Below, one piece after another: positions 10,950 to 21,479 of a stretch of 64,000 nt of DNA. The first letter of the stretch is position 1; every line of letters starts with the position of its first letter. Under the pieces are notes generated by a model that searched no databases, had not been told where the DNA came from, and was given only the letters and a program-made list of their open reading frames with translations. The stretch is from Siphonodentalium dalli (Eukaryota > Mollusca > Scaphopoda > Gadilida > Siphonodentaliidae). The position numbers and the translations under genes are program-made. The DNA lies in assembly GCA_032622095.1 (NCBI GenBank), contig CP136063.1:215031982-215095981 (forward strand), written 5' to 3'.

Positions 10950-11450
10950 ATAGTGAGATGTGCACACAGTGTTCACGCTGGGCCGAAAAATATTTTGGCC
11001 AATTCTGATTTTTTTGAAAAATTTATTAAATCCTCACTTTCTGGACAATTATTGAATATTTTGATTTTATTTAACATTCTTTATTATTATATCCACACAT
11101 CTAAATAGTGTGTTTAGACTTCCTGAACCCCACCATTGTTACTTGACAATATACCACTACCCACCATCTTCTATTCAGCCTTATGACAAAGGATTCATTA
11201 GTGTTAATCCTCATTACCTTTTTATTACATTGTTTGATAGCGCACTGCCATGAGCAGCTTTGGTTACCCATTAAGCTGTATCACCTAATCAATTAGCAGA
11301 TGATCATACTATAAATTTGATTTGGTCATTTTCAAAAGAAAACTGGCCATTGGCATTAACTGTGGCCACACTTGGTGATATGTCCTGGTGGCTGCTACAA
11401 TCATAAACCCCAACAAACTAAACCATTGGTCATGAGCCTTATTGGTGTAG
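10950..11450. other. No gene or repeat recognised
   Basis: AT-rich sequence, no exon or structured repeat seen. Confidence 0.35.
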
Positions 11451-11968
11451 TACAGTAATGTCCTAAATAATCAACTCCTTAAATAATTGACTCCTTAACC
11501 CTTTACCCAACAAACCGGCCAAATAAAGCTTCAACAGCCTAAAATATCTTCGGTCTGTCTCAATAGAACCATACAAATATGGATATCATTGGAACCGGCT
11601 CATTGACCACATTGTGATGGTTACAGTTATGCCCTGTGCCAATGCATTCTCTTATATATGCGAGTCGACCATAGGTCGCCTCGAATATATAAGAGAATGC
11701 ATTGGCCTAAAAAAATCCTTTTTTAACACTTTTTACCATTTTTTCTTACATTCTTTAACAATGCATTCTCTTATATATGCGATGCGACCTATGGTCGACT
11801 CGCATATATAATAGAATGCATTGGCACCGGGCCCTTCTGTTGGGTAAAGGGTTAACTCACTGAGAGCTTTCCGATGAATGGCAACAAGCCATATTTCCGA
11901 CTAAATCCTGAAAAATTACCCATAATTCTGCTGTGGTTAAGAAGTCGATTATTTAGGGCATTACTGTA
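11451..11968 (+). mobile_element. Family D MITE with nested A and a missing left arm
   Basis: The left end TACAGTAATGTCCTAAATAA and a small internal duplication (CTCCTTAAATAATTGACTCC) lead into a family A insertion at the TTAA. After A, the sequence resumes directly at the D loop (CTCACTGAGAGC) and continues through a complete right arm to GGGCATTACTGTA. Most of the left arm was therefore lost, at or after the insertion. Confidence 0.75.
11495..11855 (-). mobile_element. Family A twin-hairpin MITE nested in D
   Basis: TTAA at 11495-11498 and 11852-11855. The ends are CCCTTTACCCAACAAACCGG and CTTCTGTTGGGTAAAGGG. Both hairpins are present with a few base changes. The spacer has a small deletion (ACATTCTTTAACAATGCATT). 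Confidence 0.85.
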
Positions 11969-11999
11969 CCTCATTCGTTCACATATTTATTCTTGACAG

Positions 12000-12080
12000 G
12001 TGACGACCCAAGCAAGATATCATCCTCTAGTTCGGAGAGTGATAGTTCAATTGAGGATGATGAACTGACAACTCAGATAG
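12000..12080 (+). CDS. Internal exon of an unidentified gene (81 bp)
   Basis: The acceptor TATTTATTCTTGACAG ends at 11999 and the donor G|GTATGTTT starts at 12081; both match consensus well. Only one frame is open: with two leading bases it reads DDPSKISSSSSESD and then an acidic stretch SSIEDDELTTQI, and the last G is left over. The other two frames have stops, which supports the reading. The one-base remainder joins in frame to the exon at 50129. The product is a serine- and acid-rich, probably disordered segment with casein-kinase-2-like Ser-Asp/Glu sites; no domain is recognised. The exon is 81 bp and has the same phase at both ends, so skipping it would keep the frame. Confidence 0.62.
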
Positions 12081-12138
12081 GTATGTTTAATGTTGAGTAC
12101 TCCATTTATTGCACACCCATTGCATGTATATGAATGCC

Positions 12139-12401
12139 TTAACCCTTTGATGATTGGAGCTGTGCTGGCACAGCATTAAAATTCCTGTGCAAGTGCATTC
12201 TCTTATATATGCGAGTCTCCCATAGGGAGCCTCCTATATATTAGAGAATGCACTGGCTTACACGGTCGAGGTAAATATTGTTAGTCCAATAGATTCTCTT
12301 ATATATGTAAGGCTCTCTATGGGAGACTCACATATATACGAGAATGCATCGGTACAAAGTTTTCACAAAATTTCAAGAAGCTCCAGTCATGGAAGTTTTA
12401 A
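12139..12401 (+). mobile_element. Family C TTAA MITE
   Basis: TTAA at 12139-12142 and 12398-12401, ends CCCTTTGATGATTGGAGCTG and CTCCAGTCATGGAAG. Both hairpins are recognisable, with several substitutions (second hairpin ATGTAAGGCTCTCTATGGGA). It lies just downstream of the exon at 12000-12080. Confidence 0.75.
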
Positions 12402-12500
12402 ATGGATCAAAGAAACACACTCATATACATTTTACTATCAAATCAGGTGGACATTCTGTTGATATATAAGATATCGCTTACTATTCAAAATGTACAGGTA

Positions 12501-12891
12501 TTAACCCTTTACCCAACAGAAGGGCCATGTGCCAATGCATTCTCTTATATATGCGAGTCGACCATAGGTCGCCTCGCATAAATAAGAGAATGCATTGGCT
12601 TAACACATTAAAATTGTTAAAGAATGTAAGAAAAAATGGTAAAAAGTGTTAAAAAAAGATTTTGTTTAGGCCAATGCATTCTCTTATATATGCGAGGCGA
12701 CCTATGGTCGACTCGCATATATAAGAGAATGCATTGGCACAGGGCATAACTGTAACTATCACAATGTGGTCAAGGAGCCGATTCCAATGATATCCATATT
12801 TGTATGGTTCTATTGAGACAGACCGAAGATATTTTAGGCTGTTGAAGCTTTATTTGGCCGGTTTTGGCCAGTTTGTTGGGTAAAGGGTTAA
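12501..12891 (+). mobile_element. Family A twin-hairpin MITE, full length
   Basis: TTAA flanks at 12501-12504 and 12888-12891. Hairpin 1 is at 12532-12598 and hairpin 2 at 12671-12737, 67 bp each and reverse complements of one another apart from a single change. The right subterminal region has GGCCGGTTTTGGCC. The spacer has runs of A and GGTAAAAAGTG. Confidence 0.88.
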
Positions 12892-14374
12892 TAGGACACA
12901 GTGTGCTACCAAGCACCCCATCCCACATTCTCTGCAGCTATACCCCAGGCTCAGTGCTACAGAGAAAAGTTTTGCCAAAATTACATTCCTATTACTCCAT
13001 GCCAGATGTCAACTTGCTGTATGACAAAATATAAAAATTCCAAGTTTATTTATCGATAATTAAATATATTTAAAAGTAATTGTCTTCTATCAGCTTTGGT
13101 GTGATTATAAATCCATTTAGTTTCCCATCAATTTTCATATCCCTATATCATAGCTGGGTCTGTACACGTAGCAAAATTCCTTTGAAAACAGTTTCTATAA
13201 TAGGAATCTGTACAGTTAGAGGAAAAAGATATATCATGTATCGCGATTGTTTTTTCTGAAGAGTCTTATCACTGTACCTTTAAGCATATGTATACTGATG
13301 CGCTTATTTCCACATTTTGATATATTTTGTTGACTACATGTAGTTTATTAGTTGTTGTGAGTGGTAAATTGAGCATTCAATACTTGTGTCCAACTAAAGA
13401 AAATGAATAAATTCAATTGTTTCAGTGTGATTATATAAGCTTAGGCATGGAATGGTATGCTATAGAATTGAGAAATGGAATTATCATTTTACTAGGCAAA
13501 CATTCTTCACTGCGGTTTAAAATTTCAATAATTTTTTAAGTGAATCGCGACACACTTTTCATTTTGTGAGCAAAAATTTAAATACATATCATATGGTAAC
13601 AGGTTTGTATCATTACTGCCATAGCCTATAGATAGGAATATATTGCCCAACGACACAATGGAATGAGTTTTCCAGCAACATATAAAACACATTTGTCCAA
13701 TATCAAACATTCAAATGAGGCGTATCCCTTTAAACCACTACTCATGATACCACACTTAAGGGTTCGCATAACAGTAATAGCTTCACATTATGAAGCAGTA
13801 TTGAAGTTTTCATTATGAGAAATCGTTGTTTGACCTCTGTTACACTCAGTAAAATCCCCCACTCTGCGCATATCTGCGCTGCCTTACAAATCCATTCCGT
13901 GTTCCGCAAGTACAATATTATAGATATTTGCTGTTTTAATTTGCATTTATTTTACATTATATTCCCAGGCTTAATATTTCAATAGTTCATTTCTGGTCAT
14001 ACCCATTTAACCTTCAAATTGTTTCTGCAATTACTTTATTGATGACTCTTTGTGGTGCACGTCTACAAATTGACTTCCAGTAAAGGACAGCAATTTGTGT
14101 TGTGAAGATAATATCGGGAGTTGAGAATTTACAATTTCGGTGTAATTAAAACTTTAGCGTTCTAAATTGCATTGATTTTTAATGTCAAAACTTGTCGTCT
14201 ATTTTAAGGTGGCATTCTCAGTCTATTTCACCTGTGTAGCACCCTAGAAATCTCAGTTTATGATAATTTGATATTATTATAAAGATTGTCTATCTATTGC
14301 CTGAACGTTTTGTGTAGATTCGGGGCGTACAATAATAATTATGAGTCTGGGAAACCAGTCAACTGGAGCTTCTG
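12892..14374. other. Unique-looking intronic sequence
   Basis: About 1.5 kb with no recognised repeat termini and no supportable exon. It is one of the few stretches not built from the repeat families in this window. Confidence 0.4.
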
Positions 14375-14644
14375 TCACTAAGCAAGCCTTGAAATAGTGT
14401 GTCTGTCATTTGCAGAATGAGGTCCCCAGAGGATGAATTTAGTGATGCTACCCCGCATAGCAGGCTAGCATCACCAAATTAACCCTCTGGGGACCTCATT
14501 CTGCTTATACCTCAGCAGAATGAGGTTCCCAGAGGATGAATTTGGTGATGCTAGTCCGCTATGCGGGGTAGCATCACTAAATTCACCCTCTGAGGACCTC
14601 ATTCTGCAAATGACAGACACACTATTTCAAGGCTTGTCACTAAG
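14375..14644 (+). mobile_element. Family F MITE, short form, intact 8-bp duplication
   Basis: The element runs 14383-14636 from CAAGCCTTGAAATAGTGTG to CACTATTTCAAGGCTTG. TCACTAAG is duplicated at 14375-14382 and 14637-14644. The two hairpins lie close together with only a short link (CTTATACCTCAG), so the long F middle is absent. Hairpin cores CCCCGCATAGCAGG and CCGCTATGCGGGG are inverse to each other. Confidence 0.9.
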
Positions 14645-14729
14645 AAATGAATTTTTCTATGAATTATTTTCTATGAATCAGGACAGTTCATGTGGCTATT
14701 TTTACAACATTAACAAATTTAATTTATAT

Positions 14730-14775
14730 TTAACCCTTTCATGATGGGAACTATGCTGGTGCAGCATCAAAGACC
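14730..14775 (+). mobile_element. Family C left-end fragment
   Basis: TTAA and CCCTTTCATGATGGGAACTA, then GCTGGTGCAGCATCAAAGAC, and the match stops. A second, complete C copy in the opposite orientation follows 30 bp later. Confidence 0.55.
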
Positions 14776-14800
14776 CTAATTTGATTTCTGGTTACCAATT

Positions 14801-15069
14801 TTAACCCTTCCATGACTGGAGCTTCCTGAAATTTGCGAAAAACCCTGTGCTATATATAAAGCATTCTCTTATATATGCAAGTCTCCAACGGGGATCCTCG
14901 CATATATAAGAAAATACATAGGCCTAAAAATATTTACCTTGATCTTGTAAGCCAGTGCATTCTCTTGTATATGTGAGGCTCCGTATGGGAGACTCACATA
15001 TATAAGAGATTGCACTGGCACAGGATCTTTAATGCTCCACCAGTGCAGCTTCCTTCATGAAAGGGTTAA
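14801..15069 (-). mobile_element. Family C TTAA MITE, reverse copy
   Basis: TTAA at 14801-14804 and 15066-15069. Left end CCCTTCCATGACTGGAGCTT, right end CTTCATGAAAGGG. Both hairpins are present with scattered changes. Confidence 0.8.
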
Positions 15070-15181
15070 CTCCCTGTGCAGTTTTTCTTCCACGATAAAA
15101 ATAATGTTGTGATATGGCAAAACGAACAAAATTGTAGATAAACCTAAATTAACCCTTTCTATACTAAATACTCACGATGAG

Positions 15182-15919
15182 TACAGTAATGCCCTAAATA
15201 ATCGACTCCTTAACTATTTCACTGCCGATCGCGACTTGAGTCGAATTACCCATACACTACCGATCGCGACTTGAGTCGAATTACCCATACACTGCCGATC
15301 GCGACTTGAGTCGAATCCTGACACCTTCGTCCCGTAACATCAATCCATGGGAAGTAACTCGATATTATTCTGTGAAAACAGTGTATGTGATGTAATCAAT
15401 TTTGTAACGAGAAATTCCCGGTTCATTTTATTATATTTTGGGATGTCGGCCATCTTGTTTTGTGATTAAGTGGTCGCGTGACCCTCCTGGTCTGGGAAGT
15501 GTTTTCCATTCCACAGAGACCAATACCTGCCAGCATACCAAGTGTCAGGAATATACCTCAAAATATACAAAAGTTATTGCGAAATACCCTATAATATATC
15601 TATTTAGCAGAAATATACTAAACTTGTTTTCGGTTCTCAATACTAACACCAACTTACATACCAAATTTCGTCAAAATATCTCTGCAGATACAAAAGTTAT
15701 TGAGAAATAATGAATTTTCCTTATATTTCGGTGTGGCGGCCATCTTGTTTTGTGATCATGTGGTCACGGTCTCGTGACCCTCATGTGGTCACGGTCTCAT
15801 GACCCTGGCAGACTGGGAAGTGTTTTCAATTTGCAAGTCCAATGTCTAACTGTGCACCATGTTTCACGAACATACCTTTACAGACACAAAAGTTATTGAG
15901 AAATACCCAATCAACTGTA
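15182..15919 (+). mobile_element. Family D remnant with foreign interior, inside E
   Basis: TACAGTAATGCCCTAAATAA to CTCCTTAAC is an intact D left end. At the far side only ACTGTA remains before E resumes with its own TA. The interior is replaced by tandem sequence in which GGCCATCTTGTTTTGTGAT (15448, 15728) and ACAAAAGTTATTG recur with ~280-bp spacing. This suggests a third insertion or replacement inside D. Confidence 0.5.
15221..15316 (+). repeat. 35-bp tandem repeat, 2.7 units
   Basis: The unit ACTGCCGATCGCGACTTGAG then TCGAATTACCCATAC starts at 15221, 15256 and 15291. Each unit contains CGATCG and the small hairpin CGACTTGAGTCG. It is CpG-rich compared with its surroundings. Confidence 0.85.
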
Positions 15920-16181
15920 GTTATTTCTTCTTAGGAAATACTCATATAATAAGTTCAACAATAAGGTGTTTGTTGAACTTATGATCTGAATTATCTGATC
16001 ATTTCCCCCCCCCCCCCCCCCTCCTCCTCCCCCACCCCAATTAATCTGCACTCCTGTTATCTTTTCGTACATCTGTCTTATGCTTTTATTACATGAACAC
16101 TCCTCCAAATGATTAATAGATCATTCCATGGTATATTTTTATAACTGGGTGGGAGAATCCATTCAGTGTAGAAAGGGTTAA

Positions 16182-16656
16182 CCAAACTAGATCTCAGATT
16201 ATTCAGTCATGTCGACAGTTCATTGATTGTCTTGTACCATGAAACAATAAATATTGAATATTGAAGCGAACATCCAGAAATATTAAATTTAACTTGTCTG
16301 ACCTTGTCGAGAATAAAGGAAATTTCATTGATTTTCCTGCATTATATAATATTTGGGAGTTTGAAAAAGCTGTGGTTTAATTCTTATGAAATCACAAAAT
16401 CTGAAAACTAATGTTATTATCTAGTACACTCATGAAAGTTAAAACTTATATCTTTTGTTAGGAAATTTTTTATATAACCAAAAGTGTTATTTTAGAAGAA
16501 ATTAGTATGGTTTTCTTCCAAATTTGGCCCTATATCTTCAAAGAAAAACTTCAATGAATTCTTCAAAATTTTTCAACATAGTTTGGGTGAGAGTCAGTCG
16601 GAACATATTTGGAAGAGATTTTGAAGAGACTCTGAACATGGTTCCTGTCTTTTGAA
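16182..16656. other. No gene or repeat recognised
   Basis: AT-rich, nothing supportable. Part of it (CATTGATTTTCCTGCATTAT) recurs near 17288, around the pair of C MITEs. Confidence 0.4.
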
Positions 16657-16890
16657 ATAATCCTTCAATGACTGGAGCTTTATGAAATTACTATTAGTAT
16701 GTGATTCTCCCCATAGAGAGCCTCGCATATATAAGAGAATACATTGGCCTAACAATATTTGCCTTGACCTTGTAAGCCAGTGAATTCTCTTATCATTCAG
16801 GCTCTCTTTGGGAGACTCGAATGTAAGAGAATCCACTGACACAGGTTCTTTAATGCTGCACCAGCGCAGCTCCCGTCATGAAAGGGATAA
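16657..16890 (-). mobile_element. Family C MITE, reverse copy, ATAA flanks
   Basis: Termini TCCTTCAATGACTGGAGCTT and CCCGTCATGAAAGGG, flanked by ATAA at 16657-16660 and 16887-16890. The left hairpin has lost one arm. With the A copy at 3644 this is the second element with the same non-TTAA duplication. Confidence 0.7.
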
Positions 16891-16963
16891 AACATCCATT
16901 CTAAATTGGTTTTTGGTTACCAAGCAATAACAATTTAGAAGCAGACATCCAGGAATCTGAAAT

Positions 16964-17254
16964 TTAACCCTTTCATGATGGGAGTTGTATTAAATCATTA
17001 AAGATCCTGTGCCAGTGCATTCTCTTATATATATTTCTTTCTTTCAATCACGTATATATATGCGAGTCTCCCATATAGAGCCTTATATATAAGAGAAGGC
17101 ACTAGCTAACACGGTCACGGTAAATATTGTTTGGCCAATGTATTCTCTTATATATGCGAAGCTCCATTTGGGAGATTCGCATATATATAAGAGAATGCAT
17201 TGGCATAGTGTTTTCTGGAAATTTCAGGAACCTCCAGTCATGGAAAGGTTTTAA
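16964..17254 (+). mobile_element. Family C TTAA MITE
   Basis: TTAA at 16964-16967 and 17251-17254. Hairpin 1 carries a ~25-bp insertion (TTTCTTTCTTTCAATCACG). Hairpin 2 is intact apart from small changes. Its flanks (GCATTATAATATTTGGCAGT) match sequence upstream near 16340, so the host DNA is itself duplicated. Confidence 0.75.
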
Positions 17255-18833
17255 CTGCCTAACCTCATAAAGAGTAAAAGAAAATTCATTGATTTTCCTG
17301 CATTATAATATTTGGCAGTTTGAAAAAGCAGCTCATTTACATTGACCTCAAATCAATGGTCGTAATTTGATTGTGTTTCAAGCTGACCGTCCATTTATAG
17401 TTATTAGACAGCAGTGCGCCGTCCAGCTAAGCCAGTTATGCGGATTCACGTATTGGAAAGCTGATGAGGTACCGACGTCATTTTAAATTTGTGTCCAGTA
17501 ACACCGCGATCAATAGTCGAATCAGGCACATTCTGTGTGGTACGATGTCCAGTCCCTTCTCAAATTCCCACTTTCATTAGACGTCTCTGTCAACTATGGC
17601 TTCATGAACATATGAAATGTGTTTATAGAAGTTCTCAATTCGGACTGATGTTACCGCTCGAGTGACCTAATTTTATAATGGTATAGACCTACTGTCTTAG
17701 TTGTAAGACTACTGTCTAAAATATACACACATCATTAAATGTATACTTCATGCATTATGTGTATATATGTTATTCATAGCAATCTACATCATCATCGGCG
17801 CATGGGGATGACAGGACGATGGTCCTCGAGAACCATGCTTGTCATCCCCGGCGATATACCTCTACATGTACTTATATATTGTGTATATATTCTATTGTAT
17901 ATGGCTAAATAAATAATCAATTAATGAACATTGATTCGTCCTTTCAATAATGTGGCTCAGTCAGTACGATGCATAGTACATTAGGCCGTCATAAGCCGTT
18001 CAGCGATAAACCAGTTTTTATCACCACATGCTTTATTGCAATGAAAACTAAATTGCCAGACTGCGTCTGACATCATATAAAAACCTGCATAAAAAGGGTC
18101 AAAATAATGGAGAATTTAATTTCCTCATGTTCGGAGAGTTTAACCGGAGGAAGTTATTTCACGTCAGATCTATTTAAGCTCAGTAAAAACGAGGTTAGAA
18201 CCAACAAGCGAGCCTTTTGTGGAATGCAGAAATCAGATTTTGTATGGCTGCTTTGAAATTGATTTAATTTTTACCAATCTATGGAATATTTTAAAATTAA
18301 ACTCATGAGCTAGCGTTTGTGGAGGACTGTTCACTTCCATTAAAAGCCACTTCACGCTGAGACTTCTATAATCGCTTCACAAACTGCAGCTGACATTAGT
18401 ACGGATTCGGAATTTTACAGGACTCTCTATTGTTAACTGAGGCTTAAAAGTGCATCAACTTTAACAAATTGGAAATGAGATTTCTTAAAATGAAACTCAA
18501 TATTGCAGAAATGTCAGTGCGGAGAATTTAAAGTGTGCATCATATGGGTCTTATTAACTGAATTTTATGCGGCCAACATGCACGATTGATGTTGGAAGTT
18601 GTGTTTTCTATATTTGTAGTATACGTCCAATTCAAGTTGTATTATAAGATGTTTCTTTAGTCCATGGTTTCAATGGTGATATTGATGCTTCATTATAGCT
18701 TTGGATAGTGTACATACAATTCATTGTATCTCTAGAACTGTAGGGACAACACATATAGAGCTGCACTGTGTTGTATTTGGTTAGTGATTATAGCATGAGA
18801 GCAGATGGCCTGAGGATGCCCCTAGCTCTCATG
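17255..18833. other. Mostly unique sequence; hairpin and tRNA-like stretch
   Basis: No exon is convincing. A strong short hairpin lies at 17804-17849 (listed separately). Bases 17950-18015 (GTGGCTCAGTCAGTACGATG) resemble a tRNA A-box region and pair with a similar stretch at 47045. A stem CATGAGAG/CTCTCATG sits at 18794-18833, just before the B element. Confidence 0.35.
17804..17849. other. Short hairpin, pre-miRNA-like
   Basis: GGGGATGACAGGACGATGGT pairs with AACCATGCTTGTCATCCCC across a CCTCGAG loop, with a small internal mismatch. Size and shape are compatible with a small-RNA precursor, but no homology or expression can be shown, and it could be a MITE relic. Confidence 0.35.
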
Positions 18834-19302
18834 TTAACCCTTTCAGTGCCAGGGGCCGATCTCATCGGCCCTAATTTACGGTCTGTATAATCGGCCCTTA
18901 TTTTATTTATTTATTTTAGATTTTTTTTGGTTGAATTTTTTTTGGGTATGCTTAAGCATGCCATACCGAATTTAAAAACAAACTGGATAAAACCTTTAAT
19001 AGGGGCATGTTATAACTCAAAACTATCACCAAGTATTCATAGTAATAATTTTGATGCCCATGAAAAACGTAAGATTCCCTGGCACTAAACCTACAAAATA
19101 AGTCTGTTAAAGAATATAAGAAAAAATTATTAAAATTGTAAAAAATTGTAAAAGATAATAACAAATGATGAAAAATTGTTAGGCCAATGCATTCTCTTAT
19201 ATATGCGATGCGACCTATGGTCGACTCGCATATATAAGAGAATGCATTGGCACAGGGTATATGGGTTGATACAAAAATCGGACCTGGCACTGAAAGGGTT
19301 AA
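18834..19302 (+). mobile_element. Family B TTAA MITE, full length
   Basis: TTAA at 18834-18837 and 19299-19302. Ends CCCTTTCAGTGCCAGGGGCC and GACCTGGCACTGAAAGGG. It contains only one copy of the 67-bp hairpin used by family A (CCAATGCATT at 19184, core GGCGACC-type). The left half has GGCCGATCTCATCGGCC instead. An open frame on the opposite strand (18952-19290) simply reads through the hairpin. Confidence 0.82.
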
Positions 19303-19538
19303 TATTCATTACATACTACATATACAAAAGTGATCTTATTCTTTTCCGACCGACATTTGTTGTTTTGTAATGATTTTTGTATCACAAAATTCTTAAATTC
19401 TTGTTATATCGCCCTTAGCTACATAATTACATCATGTGTCTCCTGTGAGAGTCCAGGATTGCCCTTGAGCAAGCTGTGGAAATCACTACATAGGCTTGAT
19501 CTGTAGGAATACAATGGCGGGTGTGTTTATTCAAGGAC

Positions 19539-19786
19539 TTGACCCTTTGATGTCGGAAGCTGTGTTGTCGCAGCATTAAATATCCTGTGCCAGTGCAATT
19601 TATATATGCAAGTCTCCCATAGGGAGCCTCATATATATAAGAGAATGTACTGGCTTACACGGTCAAGGTAAAAAGTGTTAGGCCAATATATTCTTTTTTA
19701 TGCACGAGGCTCCCTATGGGAGACTCGAATATATAAGAGAATGCATTGGCACAGGGTTTTCAAAAAATTTCAGGAAGCTCCAGTCG
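19539..19786 (+). mobile_element. Family C MITE, eroded
   Basis: The left end CCCTTTGATGTCGGAAGCTG follows TTGA (mutated TTAA). Hairpins are recognisable. The right end stops at GGAAGCTCCAGTCGGCAG without AAGGGTTAA. Confidence 0.6.
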
Positions 19787-20552
19787 GCAGTCTCATGGGT
19801 TCTAATTTCAGTGTGATATTAGACCAAATTTTAAACCTATCAAACCTAACCAGGTTTATTAATTTACAACATTTCAACTGGTTTGTTTAAGACCCTGACC
19901 TTAATTTCCTTGAAGAAATAGAAATTTTACAGCTGAAATGACGTTAAACCCCAATAAACATTAACCAAACCAAAGTCTCTAGCTTGTACAAGTTCCTACC
20001 CATGTTCCACCAAAAATAAAGATTGGTGCATACACCTCACCTTCTGCCCCGCTGATGAAAGCATCAGCAGTCGTTTCAACAACAAAGAAATCAAAGCATC
20101 GGCAATGGTTAACAATCCTATAACGTTAAGATGATTGTCTGAAGCTGATCATATGTAGCTAGTCACATGACAGTCGCGCATTGACATCTCTGCAGGAACA
20201 TTGAAATTGTGTCTATACTGGAATTGACTTGAAAACAAATTCCCTTCTAATCTTATCTCCTCTTTGATGTCTTATTGGCATTGCATGCTATTCAACAGTA
20301 ATTTTAAAAGAATTTACGGAAGATGAAATCAAAACAGCCCTAAACACATGATGTATTGGGGTGGTTTGACAAGTATAGCAGGCTGATTCTTTGAAGATTC
20401 TCAGACAATTAAGTATACTAGGAATAAATCAATAGGATTTAAGACAAGCCCCGACTTCCGTGGGATTAAAATATGAAATCAACATAGCAGAGAAATTATC
20501 GGTCAACAAACTAGATTTACAGGTGTATAGGAGGGCCTGGCTATCAAACAGG
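19787..20552. other. No gene seen
   Basis: Unique-looking sequence. No splice-framed open segment or repeat end was found. Confidence 0.35.
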
Positions 20553-20785
20553 TATAGTAATGCTCTAAGTAATCGACTTCTTAACCACAGCAGAATTTTT
20601 ATGGGTAACTTTTCAGGATTTAGTCGGAAACATGGCTTGTTGCCATTCATCGGAAAGCTCTCCCCGAGAACTTTCCGATGAATGGCAACAAGCCATATTT
20701 CCGACTAAATCCTGAAAAGTTATCCATAATTCTGCTGTAGTTAAGAAGTTGATTACTTAGAGCATTACTGTATAGCATTACTGTA
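20553..20785 (+). mobile_element. Family D foldback MITE with duplicated right tip
   Basis: TATAGTAATGCTCTAAGTAA to GAGCATTACTGTA (TA at 20771). The tip TAGCATTACTGTA is then repeated immediately downstream. The arms meet at AGCTCTCCCCGAGAACT. Confidence 0.8.
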
Positions 20786-20813
20786 TAGCATTGACTACTC
20801 TTTATTATGCCCC

Positions 20814-21415
20814 CGATCTCCGATGGAGATTTGGGGGTATATAGTGGAGCCCTCCGTCCGTCCGTCCTTCTGTCGAGCCGTCCGTCCGTCCTTCCGTCCG
20901 TCCGTACAAATGTTTCAACTCATAACTTTGGTTTCGCTAACTCAATTCAGTTGATCTTTGGTATGCTAATAGCCCAGCCGGGGGGACAAGATTTCCCCAT
21001 AACTGCGGTTTCGTCCGCCTATTTATTCCAGAGTTACGCCCCTTTTTGGACTTAGAAAATTCAGGTTTTCTGCTACTTTTTTTGGTTTCCAGATGATAAC
21101 TTGATTTTGAATTGTTTATTTGCAAAACCCGTTTTTTTGTGTATTACCAATATCGCAATACAGGTCAAGGTAAAATTTCGGTTCAATCGAATAATATTTG
21201 TGAGAGTTATGACCCTTTTTCGACTTAAAAAATTCAGTTTTTTTTTTGAAAATTAAGTTTTCCTTCTATTTTTGTGGCACCAGACCAAATTTGAAGCTAA
21301 TATAGAACATGTGGCATTTTATAGTGCCATTTAATAAGTATTTGCACAAAAATAAGAACAAATCCTCTCTGATTGTACAGTCGGGGGCGTTACCTCCGCC
21401 CAGTGGTGCACTTGT
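20814..21415 (+). mobile_element. Family H tandem-core element (Helentron-like)
   Basis: The 5' hairpin CCCCCGATCTCC/GGAGATTTGGGGG is followed by a GTCCGTCC tract and one core unit (AACTCATAACTTTGGTTTCG). The 3' region GTCGGGGGCGTTACCTCCGC ends GGTGCACTTGT. A second copy lies at 48255 with two core units. The build is the same as G but the sequences differ. Confidence 0.65.
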
Positions 21416-21479
21416 TATTGATCATTTCGCTCACGCAGATTTTATAAGAGATTTTAAAGGCCCACATGTTTCAAACCTC

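Larger units (their letters stand above)
15149..16181 (+). mobile_element. Family E TTAA element, interrupted
   Basis: The left terminus TTAA plus CCCTTTCTATACTAAATACT is at 15149. The right terminus ATTCAGTGTAGAAAGGG plus TTAA ends at 16181. The E body resumes near 15918 (TAGTTATTTCTTCTTAGGAA, AATAAGTTCAACA). Between these lies foreign DNA, entering after GATGAGTA where E should read GATGAGTAGTTAT. A run of 18 C plus CCTCCTCC occurs at 16007-16031. Confidence 0.65.

Noticed and set aside
16007-16031. Poly-C tract as a regulatory element
   Set aside because: Simple homopolymer within an interrupted E element; similar C runs occur in other repeats here (60057, 60658, 61536, 62273).
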